Assembly: GCA_017478485.1 (NCBI GenBank)
Contig: JAFVDI010000028.1
Coordinates: 1 to 64,000, forward strand
DNA: 64,000 nt
Source of the DNA: Clostridiales bacterium
GTDB lineage: Bacteria; Bacillota; Clostridia; Saccharofermentanales; Saccharofermentanaceae
Reading direction: 5' to 3'
How positions within the stretch are numbered: position 1 is the first letter of the stretch; the number at the start of each line of letters is the position of its first letter. The notes under the pieces were generated by a model. It searched no databases, had not been told where the DNA came from, and was given only the letters and a program-made list of their open reading frames with translations. The translations under genes were made by a program, and so were the position numbers. Positions 26,241 to 34,966 of this stretch are shown here, piece after piece.

Positions 26241-28118
26241 TTATGCGTTATTAGCCGGTGCCTTGGTCGGAGCTTTTGTCGTAGCCTTTGCCTTGGTCGG
26301 CTTAGGTGTTGCAGTCGGTACTCCTGAAAGCTCGCCGGTCTTGGTATTGAGCTTGGCGTGCTTTCCGTTAGGCAGCAATGTTCCTATCGCCACTTTTTTG
26401 GTGTATGCCCTGAAGTTCGATGTAGCGATCTTCTTTCTCTTTATCTCTTTTCCGCTCTTGTCATACCAGACCTGATATGAAACAACGGTGCAGGCATAGT
26501 GTGCAGTTCTTACTGTCTCCTTCTCGCCGACCTTCATCTCAGGATCTTCGACGTACTCAACCTTTGAAGGCGTCTTGCCCTTTGAAGTGGTCTTACTCTC
26601 AAACTTGACTGTCTGTCCGTCGGGGAGTTTCTTTCCGTAGAGCTCAACGTGGCAGATCCTGTCGCTCTTGCTCCACCATGCAACAACGATGATCTCACCG
26701 TCAGTAGTGTTCTTGAACTTGAAGTCAAGATGAGGATAGTCAACAGTAGCATCCTGACCTATGGGCAGATACGTTGACGGGAAAGCATGCGGATGTCTTT
26801 CGGTAGCAGTCAGTCCGGCCTTGATTACGGCATTGTACAGTGTGGAGCTTACCTGGCAGATTCCTCCGCCCAAGCCCTGCTCATACTGACCGCCGGCAAT
26901 GACCGTAGCTTCCTTGAATCCTCTTGCAGCCGTTCTCTGACCTACGACTTTGTTGAACGAGAACTCTTTGCCAGGCTTAAGGATGTAGCCGTTCATGTAA
27001 GAGCAAGCCTTCTTGATATTGTTGTTACGGTTGGAGTTCCTTGTCGTCTTGGACGTGCAGGAACTGATACGGCCGAAAGTTGCATTGATGGAAGCTTCCG
27101 TGATCTCAGGTGAAATGATCTCTGCTTCAACGAGCACGCTGCCGACATAGTTGCGGGAGTCGAGCATCTGCTTGACCTTCTCGGTTGTTGCGGGGATGTC
27201 GATCTTGTATCCCCTCTTCTCAGGAATAATCGTAAAAGCGCGGCTGTCGGCATCAAATGTGCTGATAGATGCGTTGACGGGTTCGAGATGGAATTTGCTG
27301 AGAAGTTCCTTTACGGTCTCCTCGACGCCTTCGTGCTTAACAGTATATGCTGTCTGGTATTCCTTCGGATCGACCTTTAGAGCCTGGACTCCGTTGAAAT
27401 ACTCTGTGAGATCTGAATTGTCCTCGTCGCCCTTAAGCCTGTAAAGGTTGTAAGCTTCGTTGATGACATCGTCGGTATTGTATTCAAAGGAAACGTTTGA
27501 GAAATCGAGATCGTATTCCTTGCCGTCGAGTGAAAGGGAGATCGCAACCCTGTCAGGTGACTTGGGCTGTGCAGCGACTACTGCAGCCTTTGCCTGCTCT
27601 TTTGTCATCCCGCCGACATCGATCCCGTCGATCTTTGTTCCCTGGAAAAACTTATCAGTGGAAAGATAAGAGCGGGCATCCTCTACGAAAAGGTTTGCGG
27701 TGCTGCCGTCAGCCATGCTGGCAACGATGGTCTCTCTGAAATAACCGGTCTTGATGAGATATCCGAAATAGAATGTTACGAGAGCAGCAAAGATGGCAAC
27801 CGGAGTGATGATCATGATCGCAAGCGGAGTTCTGGGCTTGCCGGTACGCTGCTTATATCTCTCCTCAGCTGCTTTCTGCTTTGCCTGCTTGGCCTTGACT
27901 TGCTGACGCTTCTTGCTCGTTACGCCGAGAAGGCTGTAATCAACCTCATTGGACTTCTTAACAGGAGCCACTTCAGAAGAAGTCTTGGCTGCCTTCGCAG
28001 GAAGTACGAACTTAGCATCAGAATCCTTCCTTACGCTCAATTTCTTCTCTGTATTCTTCTGTCCAATGTCAGAACGCTTCTTTGCTGCGCCCGAACTGCG
28101 GGCATCAACTTTCTTCAT
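26241..28118 (-). CDS. VanW-family protein with peptidoglycan-binding-like domain
   Basis: A 625-residue protein. The basic cytoplasmic head (1-95) is followed by a helix at about 98-122 and a region of PG_binding_4-type repeats (about 150-325: IDGIDVGGMTKEQAKAAV, and FTIIPEKRGYKID). The VanW domain (about 345-480) includes NIKKACSYMNGYILKPGKEFSFN, GGGICQVSSTLYNA and DYPHLDFKFKN. The C-terminal tail is low-complexity Thr/Lys/Pro/Ala (TPKPTKAKATTKAPTKAPA). VanW proteins occur with vancomycin-type wall genes but are widespread, and no van gene is near. Its role in wall assembly is not settled. The ATG at 28118 follows GAGGAT, and it is divergent from the HAD gene. Confidence 0.85.
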   Translation of the reverse strand: MKKVDARSSGAAKKRSDIGQKNTEKKLSVRKDSDAKFVLPAKAAKTSSEVAPVKKSNEVDYSLLGVTSKKRQQVKAKQAKQKAAEERYKQRTGKPRTPLAIMIITPVAIFAALVTFYFGYLIKTGYFRETIVASMADGSTANLFVEDARSYLSTDKFFQGTKIDGIDVGGMTKEQAKAAVVAAQPKSPDRVAISLSLDGKEYDLDFSNVSFEYNTDDVINEAYNLYRLKGDEDNSDLTEYFNGVQALKVDPKEYQTAYTVKHEGVEETVKELLSKFHLEPVNASISTFDADSRAFTIIPEKRGYKIDIPATTEKVKQMLDSRNYVGSVLVEAEIISPEITEASINATFGRISSCTSKTTRNSNRNNNIKKACSYMNGYILKPGKEFSFNKVVGQRTAARGFKEATVIAGGQYEQGLGGGICQVSSTLYNAVIKAGLTATERHPHAFPSTYLPIGQDATVDYPHLDFKFKNTTDGEIIVVAWWSKSDRICHVELYGKKLPDGQTVKFESKTTSKGKTPSKVEYVEDPEMKVGEKETVRTAHYACTVVSYQVWYDKSGKEIKRKKIATSNFRAYTKKVAIGTLLPNGKHAKLNTKTGELSGVPTATPKPTKAKATTKAPTKAPANNA

Positions 28119-28257
28119 ATGATATCCTCGTTTTCAAATTGCACACATAAACAGTCCCGCTTTCCGGAACTTAATTATTATAATAATAAAAAACGCAGAA
28201 TAATCAATTTGGTAAAAATACCTCATATTTGCCCTATACCTGAGGTAAAATTGTTAA

Positions 28258-28273
28258 TACTTCACGCGAAGTA
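28258..28273. repeat. Inverted repeat in the VanW/HAD divergent region
   Basis: TACTTC-ACGC-GAAGTA, a perfect six-base inverted repeat ending just before the GGAGG of the HAD gene. It could be an operator, or a hairpin hiding the ribosome site. A second, looser pair, CCTCA...TGAGG, lies upstream at 28221-28245. Confidence 0.35.
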
Positions 28274-28289
28274 TGGAGGATTGACGCAA

Positions 28290-29123
28290 ATGACAAGATA
28301 TAAGGCTGTTTTGGCAGCTGACATGGACTTTACGCTGCTGCTGCCCGGAGAAGATGTTCCCGCCGAGAACACCGCCGCGGTAAAACGTCTTCAGGAAAAC
28401 GGAATAGCCTTTACCATTGCCACCGGAAGGTCATCTTTTCTGGTGGGCAAGTTTGCCGAGAGGCTGGGAATAGACATTCCCATCATCACCGGCAACGGCG
28501 GCGCACTTTTTGATCCCTTTGCCCGCAAAGACATCATGTCAATGGATTTCACTGATCAGAAGGCACGCGGACTTCTCCGTCTCATGATCGAAAATGAGGT
28601 CAACGCCACGCTATATTCCGTAACCGGGATCTATTTCACGAGATGTTCCAAAAGAAAGTTTTTCTGTGAGGACTATAACAAGGACGTCGAGCCCGCAAAA
28701 AAGGCCCCTCTCTTTGATCTGGACGACAACTGCTGGAAAAGGGACGATCTCCCTCCTTTCAACAAATTCCTGCTGATAGACCCTCCTGAAAATGTATCCG
28801 CGAAGATCTGCTCTGATCCGGATCTCACAGTCATCTCTTCCGGGCCGAGCCTTCACGACATAATGACTGCAGGTGTCTCAAAAGGCAAAGCTCTGCTTGA
28901 TCTGGCAGACTATCTTGAAATACCCCGGAGCATGACTTTCGCCATCGGTGATTCCGACAACGATATTTCCATGATCGCTGATGCTGGCTACGGCATAGCC
29001 ATGGGCAATGCCTGCGAAGGTGCAAAAAAAGCGGCCGCGTATATAACTGCGGCCGTTTCTGAAATGGGTTTTGCCAAAGCCGTGGACGAATTCATCATTC
29101 CCACGGTATCTTCACTTACTTGA
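28290..29123 (+). CDS. Cof-type HAD-superfamily phosphatase
   Basis: A 277-residue HAD IIB hydrolase. Motif I is ADMDFTLLL (nucleophile Asp and the second Asp), motif II lies in FTIATGRS, and motif IV is AIGDSDNDISMI. The cap between about 85 and 190 is of the Cof type. These enzymes dephosphorylate sugar phosphates or FMN-like compounds; substrate cannot be read. The frame is open far upstream, but the ATG at 28290 with GGAGG ten bases before is the credible start. Its stop overlaps the convergent phosphohexomutase by eight bases. Confidence 0.85.
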   Translation: MTRYKAVLAADMDFTLLLPGEDVPAENTAAVKRLQENGIAFTIATGRSSFLVGKFAERLGIDIPIITGNGGALFDPFARKDIMSMDFTDQKARGLLRLMIENEVNATLYSVTGIYFTRCSKRKFFCEDYNKDVEPAKKAPLFDLDDNCWKRDDLPPFNKFLLIDPPENVSAKICSDPDLTVISSGPSLHDIMTAGVSKGKALLDLADYLEIPRSMTFAIGDSDNDISMIADAGYGIAMGNACEGAKKAAAYITAAVSEMGFAKAVDEFIIPTVSSLT

Positions 29124-30903
29124 GTTTAGCCTCAACGTATCCTGATACTTCAGTCTTCAGAGATGCAAGTCTCCTGACTGCCTCTGCCTCACTTGAATCA
29201 TAGACTCCGAAATAGATCTTGAGCTTAGGCTCTGTACCGGAAGGTCTTGCACATGCCCAATCGAGGCCCTTTTCGCCTCCGAGTTCATAAAGCAGAACGT
29301 TTGACTTCGGCAGATCGATCGGTGTGACCTTAACTTCACTGCCGGAGAAATCATATCTCTTGGATGTCTTGTAATCCCTAACCGCGAAGACCTTCGGGCC
29401 TCCGAGGAGGTTCTGGCCGGCCTTAACGTCAGCAGCTGCCTCAAGCTCGCTCCTGAGTTCCTTCATGCTGTTCTGGATCTTCTCGATGCCTTCTTTTCCT
29501 TCAAGGGTAACGCTTACTGCCTCTTCGAAACCGTATCCGTACTTCTCGTAAAGATGAGCAAGACGGTCAGCGAGTGTCTCGCCCTTCTCGAACGATGCTG
29601 CAGCCATGTTGCAGATGAGCATCGCGGCAACAACGGCATCCTTGTCACGGACATCGCGTCCGGAAAGGTATCCGTAGCTCTCTTCAAATCCGAACTGGAA
29701 GTGCTTGCTTCCGAACTCGTCATCAAGCTTGATCCTCTCACCGATGAACTTGAAGCCGGTGAGCACTTCCTGGAGCTCAACGCCGAAAGCCGCACAGATG
29801 GCACCTGCGAGTTTGGATGAAACGATAGTGGTTACCGCGAAAGAATCCTTGGGAAGATTTCCCGCTTTCTGCTTGGCATCAAGGATGTAGTCGAGGAGCA
29901 TGAGGCCCATCTGGTTGCCGGTGAAGCATTTGTATGTGACTTCACCGTCTTTTTCGATCCTTGCTGCTGCACCGATCCTGTCTGAATCGGGGTCTGTGCC
30001 GAAAACGAGAGAAGCGTTTGTCTTCTTTGCGAGTTCGATGGCCATTGAAAGAGCCGCAGGGTTCTCGGGGTTGGGAAGCGTTACCGTCGGGAACGAACCG
30101 TCAGGAAGCTCCTGTTCGGGAACGATGTGGATATTCTTGAAGCCGACTGCTTCGAGGATCCTTCTGACGGGCTTGTTGCCTGATCCGTGCAGAGGTGTGT
30201 AGACAATGCTCATGTCTGCCTGCTTTGCGATGGCTTCAGGATCTACTACGAGTTTTGTGAGCATCTCGGTATAAGCCTGGTCAACCTCAGGTCCGAATGT
30301 TGTTACGAGGCCCTTTGACTTCGCTTCTTCAAGATCCATCATCTTAACGGTCCTGATGTCCTTGATGTTGCCGATGTTTGCAAGTACTGCATCAGCTGCT
30401 TCAGGGGGAACCTGGCCGCCATCCTCGCCGTAAACCTTGTATCCGTTGTACTTGGCGGGATTGTGGGAAGCAGTTATCATTACGCCTGCGAAAGCCTTGA
30501 AATACCTGACAGAGAATGAAAGGACCGGAACGGGCCTGAGTTCATCTGAAAGCTTGCTCGGGATGCCGTTTGCGGCAAGCACCTGAGCGGTGATCTGTGC
30601 GAATTCGGGAGAGAAGTGTCTGGAATCGTATGAGATTACAACGCCTCTCTTTATCGCATCCTCACCCTCGGAAAGAATGTATTTTGCAAGTCCCTCGGAT
30701 GCTTTTGCAACCGTGTATACGTTCATCCTGTTGGTTCCTGCACCCAGAACTCCTCTTAATCCGGCTGTGCCGAACTCAAGATCCCTGTAGAATCTGTCTT
30801 CGATCTCCTTGGCATCATCCTTGATGGCGGCCAGCTCGCTGCGCGTTCCCTCATCGAAAAATGGATCAGTGCTCCAAAGCTTATACTCTTCCAAATAGCT
30901 CAT
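29116..30903 (-). CDS. Phosphoglucomutase/phosphomannomutase
   Basis: A 595-residue alpha-D-phosphohexomutase that interconverts hexose 1- and 6-phosphates, supplying sugar-1-phosphates for envelope sugar nucleotides. The catalytic Ser146 is in TASHNP. The metal-binding loop is DPDSDR (about 308-313), the sugar loop GFEESYGYL, and the phosphate loop ARPSGTEPKLKIYF near the C-terminus. The length matches the PgcA-type long form. The ATG at 30903 has GGAGG seven bases upstream and lies two bases after the stop of the YfhO-like gene at 30906-33884, so the two form an operon. This links sugar-phosphate supply with envelope glycosylation. Confidence 0.95.
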   Translation of the reverse strand: MSYLEEYKLWSTDPFFDEGTRSELAAIKDDAKEIEDRFYRDLEFGTAGLRGVLGAGTNRMNVYTVAKASEGLAKYILSEGEDAIKRGVVISYDSRHFSPEFAQITAQVLAANGIPSKLSDELRPVPVLSFSVRYFKAFAGVMITASHNPAKYNGYKVYGEDGGQVPPEAADAVLANIGNIKDIRTVKMMDLEEAKSKGLVTTFGPEVDQAYTEMLTKLVVDPEAIAKQADMSIVYTPLHGSGNKPVRRILEAVGFKNIHIVPEQELPDGSFPTVTLPNPENPAALSMAIELAKKTNASLVFGTDPDSDRIGAAARIEKDGEVTYKCFTGNQMGLMLLDYILDAKQKAGNLPKDSFAVTTIVSSKLAGAICAAFGVELQEVLTGFKFIGERIKLDDEFGSKHFQFGFEESYGYLSGRDVRDKDAVVAAMLICNMAAASFEKGETLADRLAHLYEKYGYGFEEAVSVTLEGKEGIEKIQNSMKELRSELEAAADVKAGQNLLGGPKVFAVRDYKTSKRYDFSGSEVKVTPIDLPKSNVLLYELGGEKGLDWACARPSGTEPKLKIYFGVYDSSEAEAVRRLASLKTEVSGYVEAKLK

Positions 30904-30905
30904 GA

Positions 30906-33884
30906 TCAAACCTCCGTTTTAACCTCTGTATTTTTTATTTTTTTACGCTTGTTAAGGATCGTCTTGTCGATCACTACAAATGCTGCAAGACAAATGACTC
31001 CGGCACAGGATGCCGCAGCTCCGATCTTCAGTCCCGGGGCAACGAAAGTAAGCTCGACGGTATGAGAGCCTTCAGGACACTTGAATGACAGGAAGGCATC
31101 CTGATACTTGCCGGGTTCCGCGGGCTGTCCGTCGATCATCATGGTCCAGCCGGATTCGGCAGGGATCGTGGTGATGACCATTTCATCAGCCTTAAGGCCG
31201 TTTACGGTGAACTTGCAATATCCGTCCTCGAGAACATCAGTCCTGACCTTGGTAAGGTCGACCGTTTCCATCTGTTTTTCGAAAAGATCGTAATCGAAGT
31301 AGCCGAATCTCATATCAACATAAGACCAGTCAGCCTCATCTGAAAGGATCGTGACCGTGACATCATCTCCAACGTTGAAAGAACCGATCCTGAAGATCTG
31401 GGAATAGTAGCAGTTGCTCTCAAACATGTTTACCATGACGCCGTTTACGAAAACGTTGGTGTCAGACAGGATCCTGGCTGTCGAAACATTCAGGTAGAGC
31501 TCTGATGAGACAGGAGCCTTGAACTTGTATTCGACCCTGATGGGAAGCTTCGAGTTCTGACGGTAGATCATCTTCAGTCTCTTGTTGAGTTCTTTCGATG
31601 CAACACCCTCAAAGCCGATGGGGTCATCGTAGATAACGGGAGAATCTGTTTCCTCCTGATCGGATTTGCTGTCAGAAGTCTCTCCGGAGTTTGCGCGCTC
31701 CTCCCTTATGAGTTCCGCACGGCTCTTATAGCTGTTCTTATCGTAGCTGATTCCGTTCGTGATCACCGGCTCGGGGATCTCACCGTTCTCAAACGTAACG
31801 AAGAAATCCTTGGTAAAGCTCTCCGGGAACATGGAAGCATACCATTCGTTCTGGAAAGCGAGATAGTTCTTGTTTTCGGCGGTCTTCTCAAGCTTGTAGA
31901 AATCGAACTTCTCAGCAGAAGACGATGCCGCAAACGCAATGGGGAGCGTCTTTCCCGCCTTATAGAAATCGAGAGTGTTCTTGAAAGAATCCGTACCGGT
32001 CTTCTCATAGAATGAGATCTCTCTTCTGCTCGCAACGCTTCCGATCGAAAGGAATGCGTCGTTCGAAGGGATCACCTGGTCATAGGAAGCAGCGAAGTAG
32101 TTGTAGTTTACCGGATAACCAAGCTGCTTAAGGAAGTGATGCATCTTCTTGTTCGAATTCGAGTTGAAGAAAGACATGTTGCGGAAATTACCGTAGATCT
32201 GCTCGCCCTCTTCAGCGTAGTAGAGCGGGTAGTAACCGGTTATATGCTCGGTCTCGGCTCTTGCCGCGCCCGTCTCCGCATTCTGCTGTAAGGCTTTCTG
32301 TCCGAATTCTTCGATCGCATGAATGCTGGATATGTATTCTCTTGCATCACCCGAGAACATGGTGAAGCTTTCTATCTGTGACGTGAGCATCGGTCCTGCG
32401 AATACGATCTCAAAGCCTACGATGATCGCAAGCATCGGCGAGATCATCTGCGGGAGATCCCTGAACTGCTCAGGCCACTTCTTAACGCCGTATCCTGCCG
32501 CCATAAAGCTGTAAACAAGAATGAATATCAGGTTGTAGATGAAGATCTTGTCTTCGTCCTTGAATGCTCCAATGGCATATACGATGACCAGGCCGGAACT
32601 GACTATGACGGCGACGCGGACTATATCCTTAAAAGGGACTTCCGACATGCGTTCAAGAGCTTTGAGAGTAACGACGAGAAAGACGGGAAGGAATACGAAA
32701 GCGTGTCTGTGTGCGAACCAGTTCGGGTCGTCGAATACCTGCCAGGCTTTGTCAAAATAGTAAAAGCCTGTGGAAAGTATCGCCCCGATAAGACAGATTA
32801 TGTGGATCGTCTTTTCGCGTCCGTTATAGATCTTGCTCGTAACATAGATAAGCACGGTGATGGTGACCATGAGGCTCATGAAAAGGAAAGGATAGTTCGC
32901 AGGGAGAACGTCTCCGAATTCCTTGGGTTCGCCGATCAGGAACATCTTGATAAACGTCAGCGGCGAATACATGATAAGATCCGGATTTGAATTCCCGGTC
33001 TTCTTCTCGCTGTTGACTATCGTATCGATGCCTACCGGAAGGATGAGCACGGCGGTGCACATACCTGTAAAGCCTGCCGTCAGCACAAATCTTACGATCG
33101 TTCCGACAGCCTCTCTGACTTTGGTTTTCAGCTCGATCATTCTGACGATCAGATAAAGGAAACTGAAGATACCGACCATGTATGCTATGTAATAGTTGGA
33201 TACGAAAAGGACGAGCAGCGTGATGACTATGCCCGCATAGCGCCTGCGTGAGATGAATCTCTCCGTGAAATACAGGAGCAAAGGAAGGAGCATATAGCCG
33301 TCAAGCCACATGATCTGGAAAGCAAATGCCTGGGCATAGAGCGAAAATGCATAGACCGCGCCGAGAAGTATGGGCCACTTTGTCTTGGCGTCTGCCGCCC
33401 TCGTACCGAGGAAGAGCGTCATGAAAGCCGAGCCTAAGCTGAGCTTTAAAATGACTAAGAGGATAACGACGAAATCGACCTGTGAGGGATCGAAAAGCAG
33501 ATAGATGAGGTTCAGCGGGCTCGCCATGTAATAACCGAACGTGCCCATGAAGTTCTTTCCGAGACCCAACTGGAACGAATACGTGAGATTACTTATCAGA
33601 TGTTCTGATCCACCGCCCGCGAGGCTTAGTATTCGTGATCTGTTGAGAGCAAGAAACGGCGCGTACTGTGCCTTGAGATCGCTTAAGATGAATGAATACT
33701 GGCCTGTCGGATACTTATTGCAGATGACTGACGTGAAAACATAGAGTGCGAGCGCCAGAAAAAAAGAGATCAGCGGACGCATGTCAGGCTGATTCTTTGA
33801 CCTGAGGGCAAGAGCCGGCTCCTTTGTCTTCTTGCGGGCCGCGGCCGGTTTATTGCCTTGTCCCAGTGTGTCCAACTCCTTCAT
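30906..33884 (-). CDS. YfhO-family GT-C-like membrane protein (third copy)
   Basis: A 992-residue protein. The basic cytoplasmic head (1-34) precedes TM1 at about 36-54. The first external loop has LSDLKAQYAPF with Asp69, the position of the GT-C acidic motif and matching VDLYHQYAPF of the copy at 5629-8556. About 12-13 further helices reach residue ~520, and an extracytoplasmic domain ends in ESGWTMMIDGQPAEPG and FVAPGLKIG. A last helix lies at about 960-980. The likely activity is sugar transfer from a polyprenyl carrier to an envelope polymer. The ATG at 33884 follows AGGGG. It is divergent from a CsbB-like transferase at 34014, which would supply the lipid-linked sugar. Confidence 0.8.
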   Translation of the reverse strand: MKELDTLGQGNKPAAARKKTKEPALALRSKNQPDMRPLISFFLALALYVFTSVICNKYPTGQYSFILSDLKAQYAPFLALNRSRILSLAGGGSEHLISNLTYSFQLGLGKNFMGTFGYYMASPLNLIYLLFDPSQVDFVVILLVILKLSLGSAFMTLFLGTRAADAKTKWPILLGAVYAFSLYAQAFAFQIMWLDGYMLLPLLLYFTERFISRRRYAGIVITLLVLFVSNYYIAYMVGIFSFLYLIVRMIELKTKVREAVGTIVRFVLTAGFTGMCTAVLILPVGIDTIVNSEKKTGNSNPDLIMYSPLTFIKMFLIGEPKEFGDVLPANYPFLFMSLMVTITVLIYVTSKIYNGREKTIHIICLIGAILSTGFYYFDKAWQVFDDPNWFAHRHAFVFLPVFLVVTLKALERMSEVPFKDIVRVAVIVSSGLVIVYAIGAFKDEDKIFIYNLIFILVYSFMAAGYGVKKWPEQFRDLPQMISPMLAIIVGFEIVFAGPMLTSQIESFTMFSGDAREYISSIHAIEEFGQKALQQNAETGAARAETEHITGYYPLYYAEEGEQIYGNFRNMSFFNSNSNKKMHHFLKQLGYPVNYNYFAASYDQVIPSNDAFLSIGSVASRREISFYEKTGTDSFKNTLDFYKAGKTLPIAFAASSSAEKFDFYKLEKTAENKNYLAFQNEWYASMFPESFTKDFFVTFENGEIPEPVITNGISYDKNSYKSRAELIREERANSGETSDSKSDQEETDSPVIYDDPIGFEGVASKELNKRLKMIYRQNSKLPIRVEYKFKAPVSSELYLNVSTARILSDTNVFVNGVMVNMFESNCYYSQIFRIGSFNVGDDVTVTILSDEADWSYVDMRFGYFDYDLFEKQMETVDLTKVRTDVLEDGYCKFTVNGLKADEMVITTIPAESGWTMMIDGQPAEPGKYQDAFLSFKCPEGSHTVELTFVAPGLKIGAAASCAGVICLAAFVVIDKTILNKRKKIKNTEVKTEV

Positions 33885-33952
33885 GAATTCCCCTGCCCTT
33901 CCGATCGCGTCTGCTCCGCTATCAAAATATATCAATTACTGAATTTTTTGAT

Positions 33953-33958
33953 TATAAT
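33953..33958 (+). promoter_or_regulatory. Probable -10 box for the CsbB-like gene
   Basis: TATAAT 56 bases ahead of the ATG at 34014. The -35 region (around 33930-33936) is poor, so activity may need an activator or another sigma factor. Confidence 0.35.
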
Positions 33959-34013
33959 ACATTTTATTAAGCCGTTCCAATTTTACGGCCTCACGAAAGG
34001 CGGATATGACAGC

Positions 34014-34958
34014 ATGCTTGTAAGCCTGATAATCCCATGCTACAACGAGGAAGAAGTACTTCCCATACTTTATGAAGCGCTCTGCGGCGTCAGAGATTCA
34101 ATGAGGGATTCCGACAAGGAGTTCGAGTTCATTTTCATAAGCGACGGAAGCCGTGACAAGACTCAGGACATAATCAAAGGGTTTGCTGAAAATGATCCTG
34201 CCGTCCGCTACGTGTTCTTTTCGAGAAATTTCGGCAAGGAAGCCGCCATGTATGCAGGCATGCAGAAGGCAAAGGGTGAATACATAGCCATTCTTGATGC
34301 TGACATGCAGGACCCTCCGGCACTTATCCCTTCGATGATCGCAGATCTTGATGCGGGCGAATGCGATATAGTTGCCGCAAGACGCGTTACCCGTCAGGGC
34401 GAGCCTCCGATAAGGAGCTTTTTCGCAAGATGTTTCTATAAGCTCATCAACAGTATGATCGACGTTGAGATCGCTGACGGAGCGCGTGATTTCAGGCTCA
34501 TGAGAAGACAGGTCGTCGATGCGATCTTACTTCTTTCCGAAAGACAGCGTTTTTCCAAAGGTATCTTTGCCTGGGTAGGTTTCCGCACAAAGTGGATCGA
34601 GCACGAGAACGTTGAAAGAGCCGCTGGCGAAACGAAGTGGAGCTTCTGGAAACTCTTCCGCTATGCCATCGACGGTATCGTAGCTTTCACAACAGCACCT
34701 TTGAGACTTGCGACGTACGCAGGTATGTTTTTCTCCATTGCCGGATTCCTTTATCTTATCTACTATTTCATCAAAGCAATAATTGAAAAGATCTGGATAG
34801 ATGTTGCCGGATACCCGTCGCTTCTCTGTTTCATCCTCTTCATAGGCGGTCTGGTCCTGATGGCTCTCGGAATCATCGGTGAATATATCGGAAGAACCTA
34901 CATCGAGTCAAAGGGCAGGCCGATATATATTCCTATGGAAGAGTCAGAAGACAAATAA
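34014..34958 (+). CDS. CsbB/GtrB-like polyprenyl-phosphate glycosyltransferase (GT2)
   Basis: A 314-residue GT2 enzyme. The catalytic domain contains SLIIPCYNEEEVL, the nucleotide-binding ISDGSRDKT, the DADMQDPP motif (metal-binding DxD) and RQRFSKGIFAWVG. Two C-terminal helices lie at about 230-258 and 268-296. This matches CsbB/GtrB/DPM1-type enzymes that charge undecaprenyl phosphate with a sugar on the cytoplasmic side. The ATG at 34014 has AAAGGCGG about ten bases upstream. In Bacillus CsbB works with GtcA and YfhO on lipoteichoic acid. A YfhO-like gene is divergent here, but no GtcA-like flippase gene is in the window. The gene converges on the four-paralogue array with eight bases between stops. 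Confidence 0.88.
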   Translation: MLVSLIIPCYNEEEVLPILYEALCGVRDSMRDSDKEFEFIFISDGSRDKTQDIIKGFAENDPAVRYVFFSRNFGKEAAMYAGMQKAKGEYIAILDADMQDPPALIPSMIADLDAGECDIVAARRVTRQGEPPIRSFFARCFYKLINSMIDVEIADGARDFRLMRRQVVDAILLLSERQRFSKGIFAWVGFRTKWIEHENVERAAGETKWSFWKLFRYAIDGIVAFTTAPLRLATYAGMFFSIAGFLYLIYYFIKAIIEKIWIDVAGYPSLLCFILFIGGLVLMALGIIGEYIGRTYIESKGRPIYIPMEESEDK

Positions 34959-34966
34959 AGCTTCTG

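Noticed and set aside
26241..28118. Vancomycin-resistance gene cluster
   Set aside because: VanW-family proteins are widespread wall proteins; no vanA/B ligase, vanH, vanX or vanRS gene is present.
29116..29123. Frameshift or misannotated end where HAD and phosphohexomutase genes overlap
   Set aside because: Both C-termini are full length for their families; an eight-base convergent overlap is harmless.
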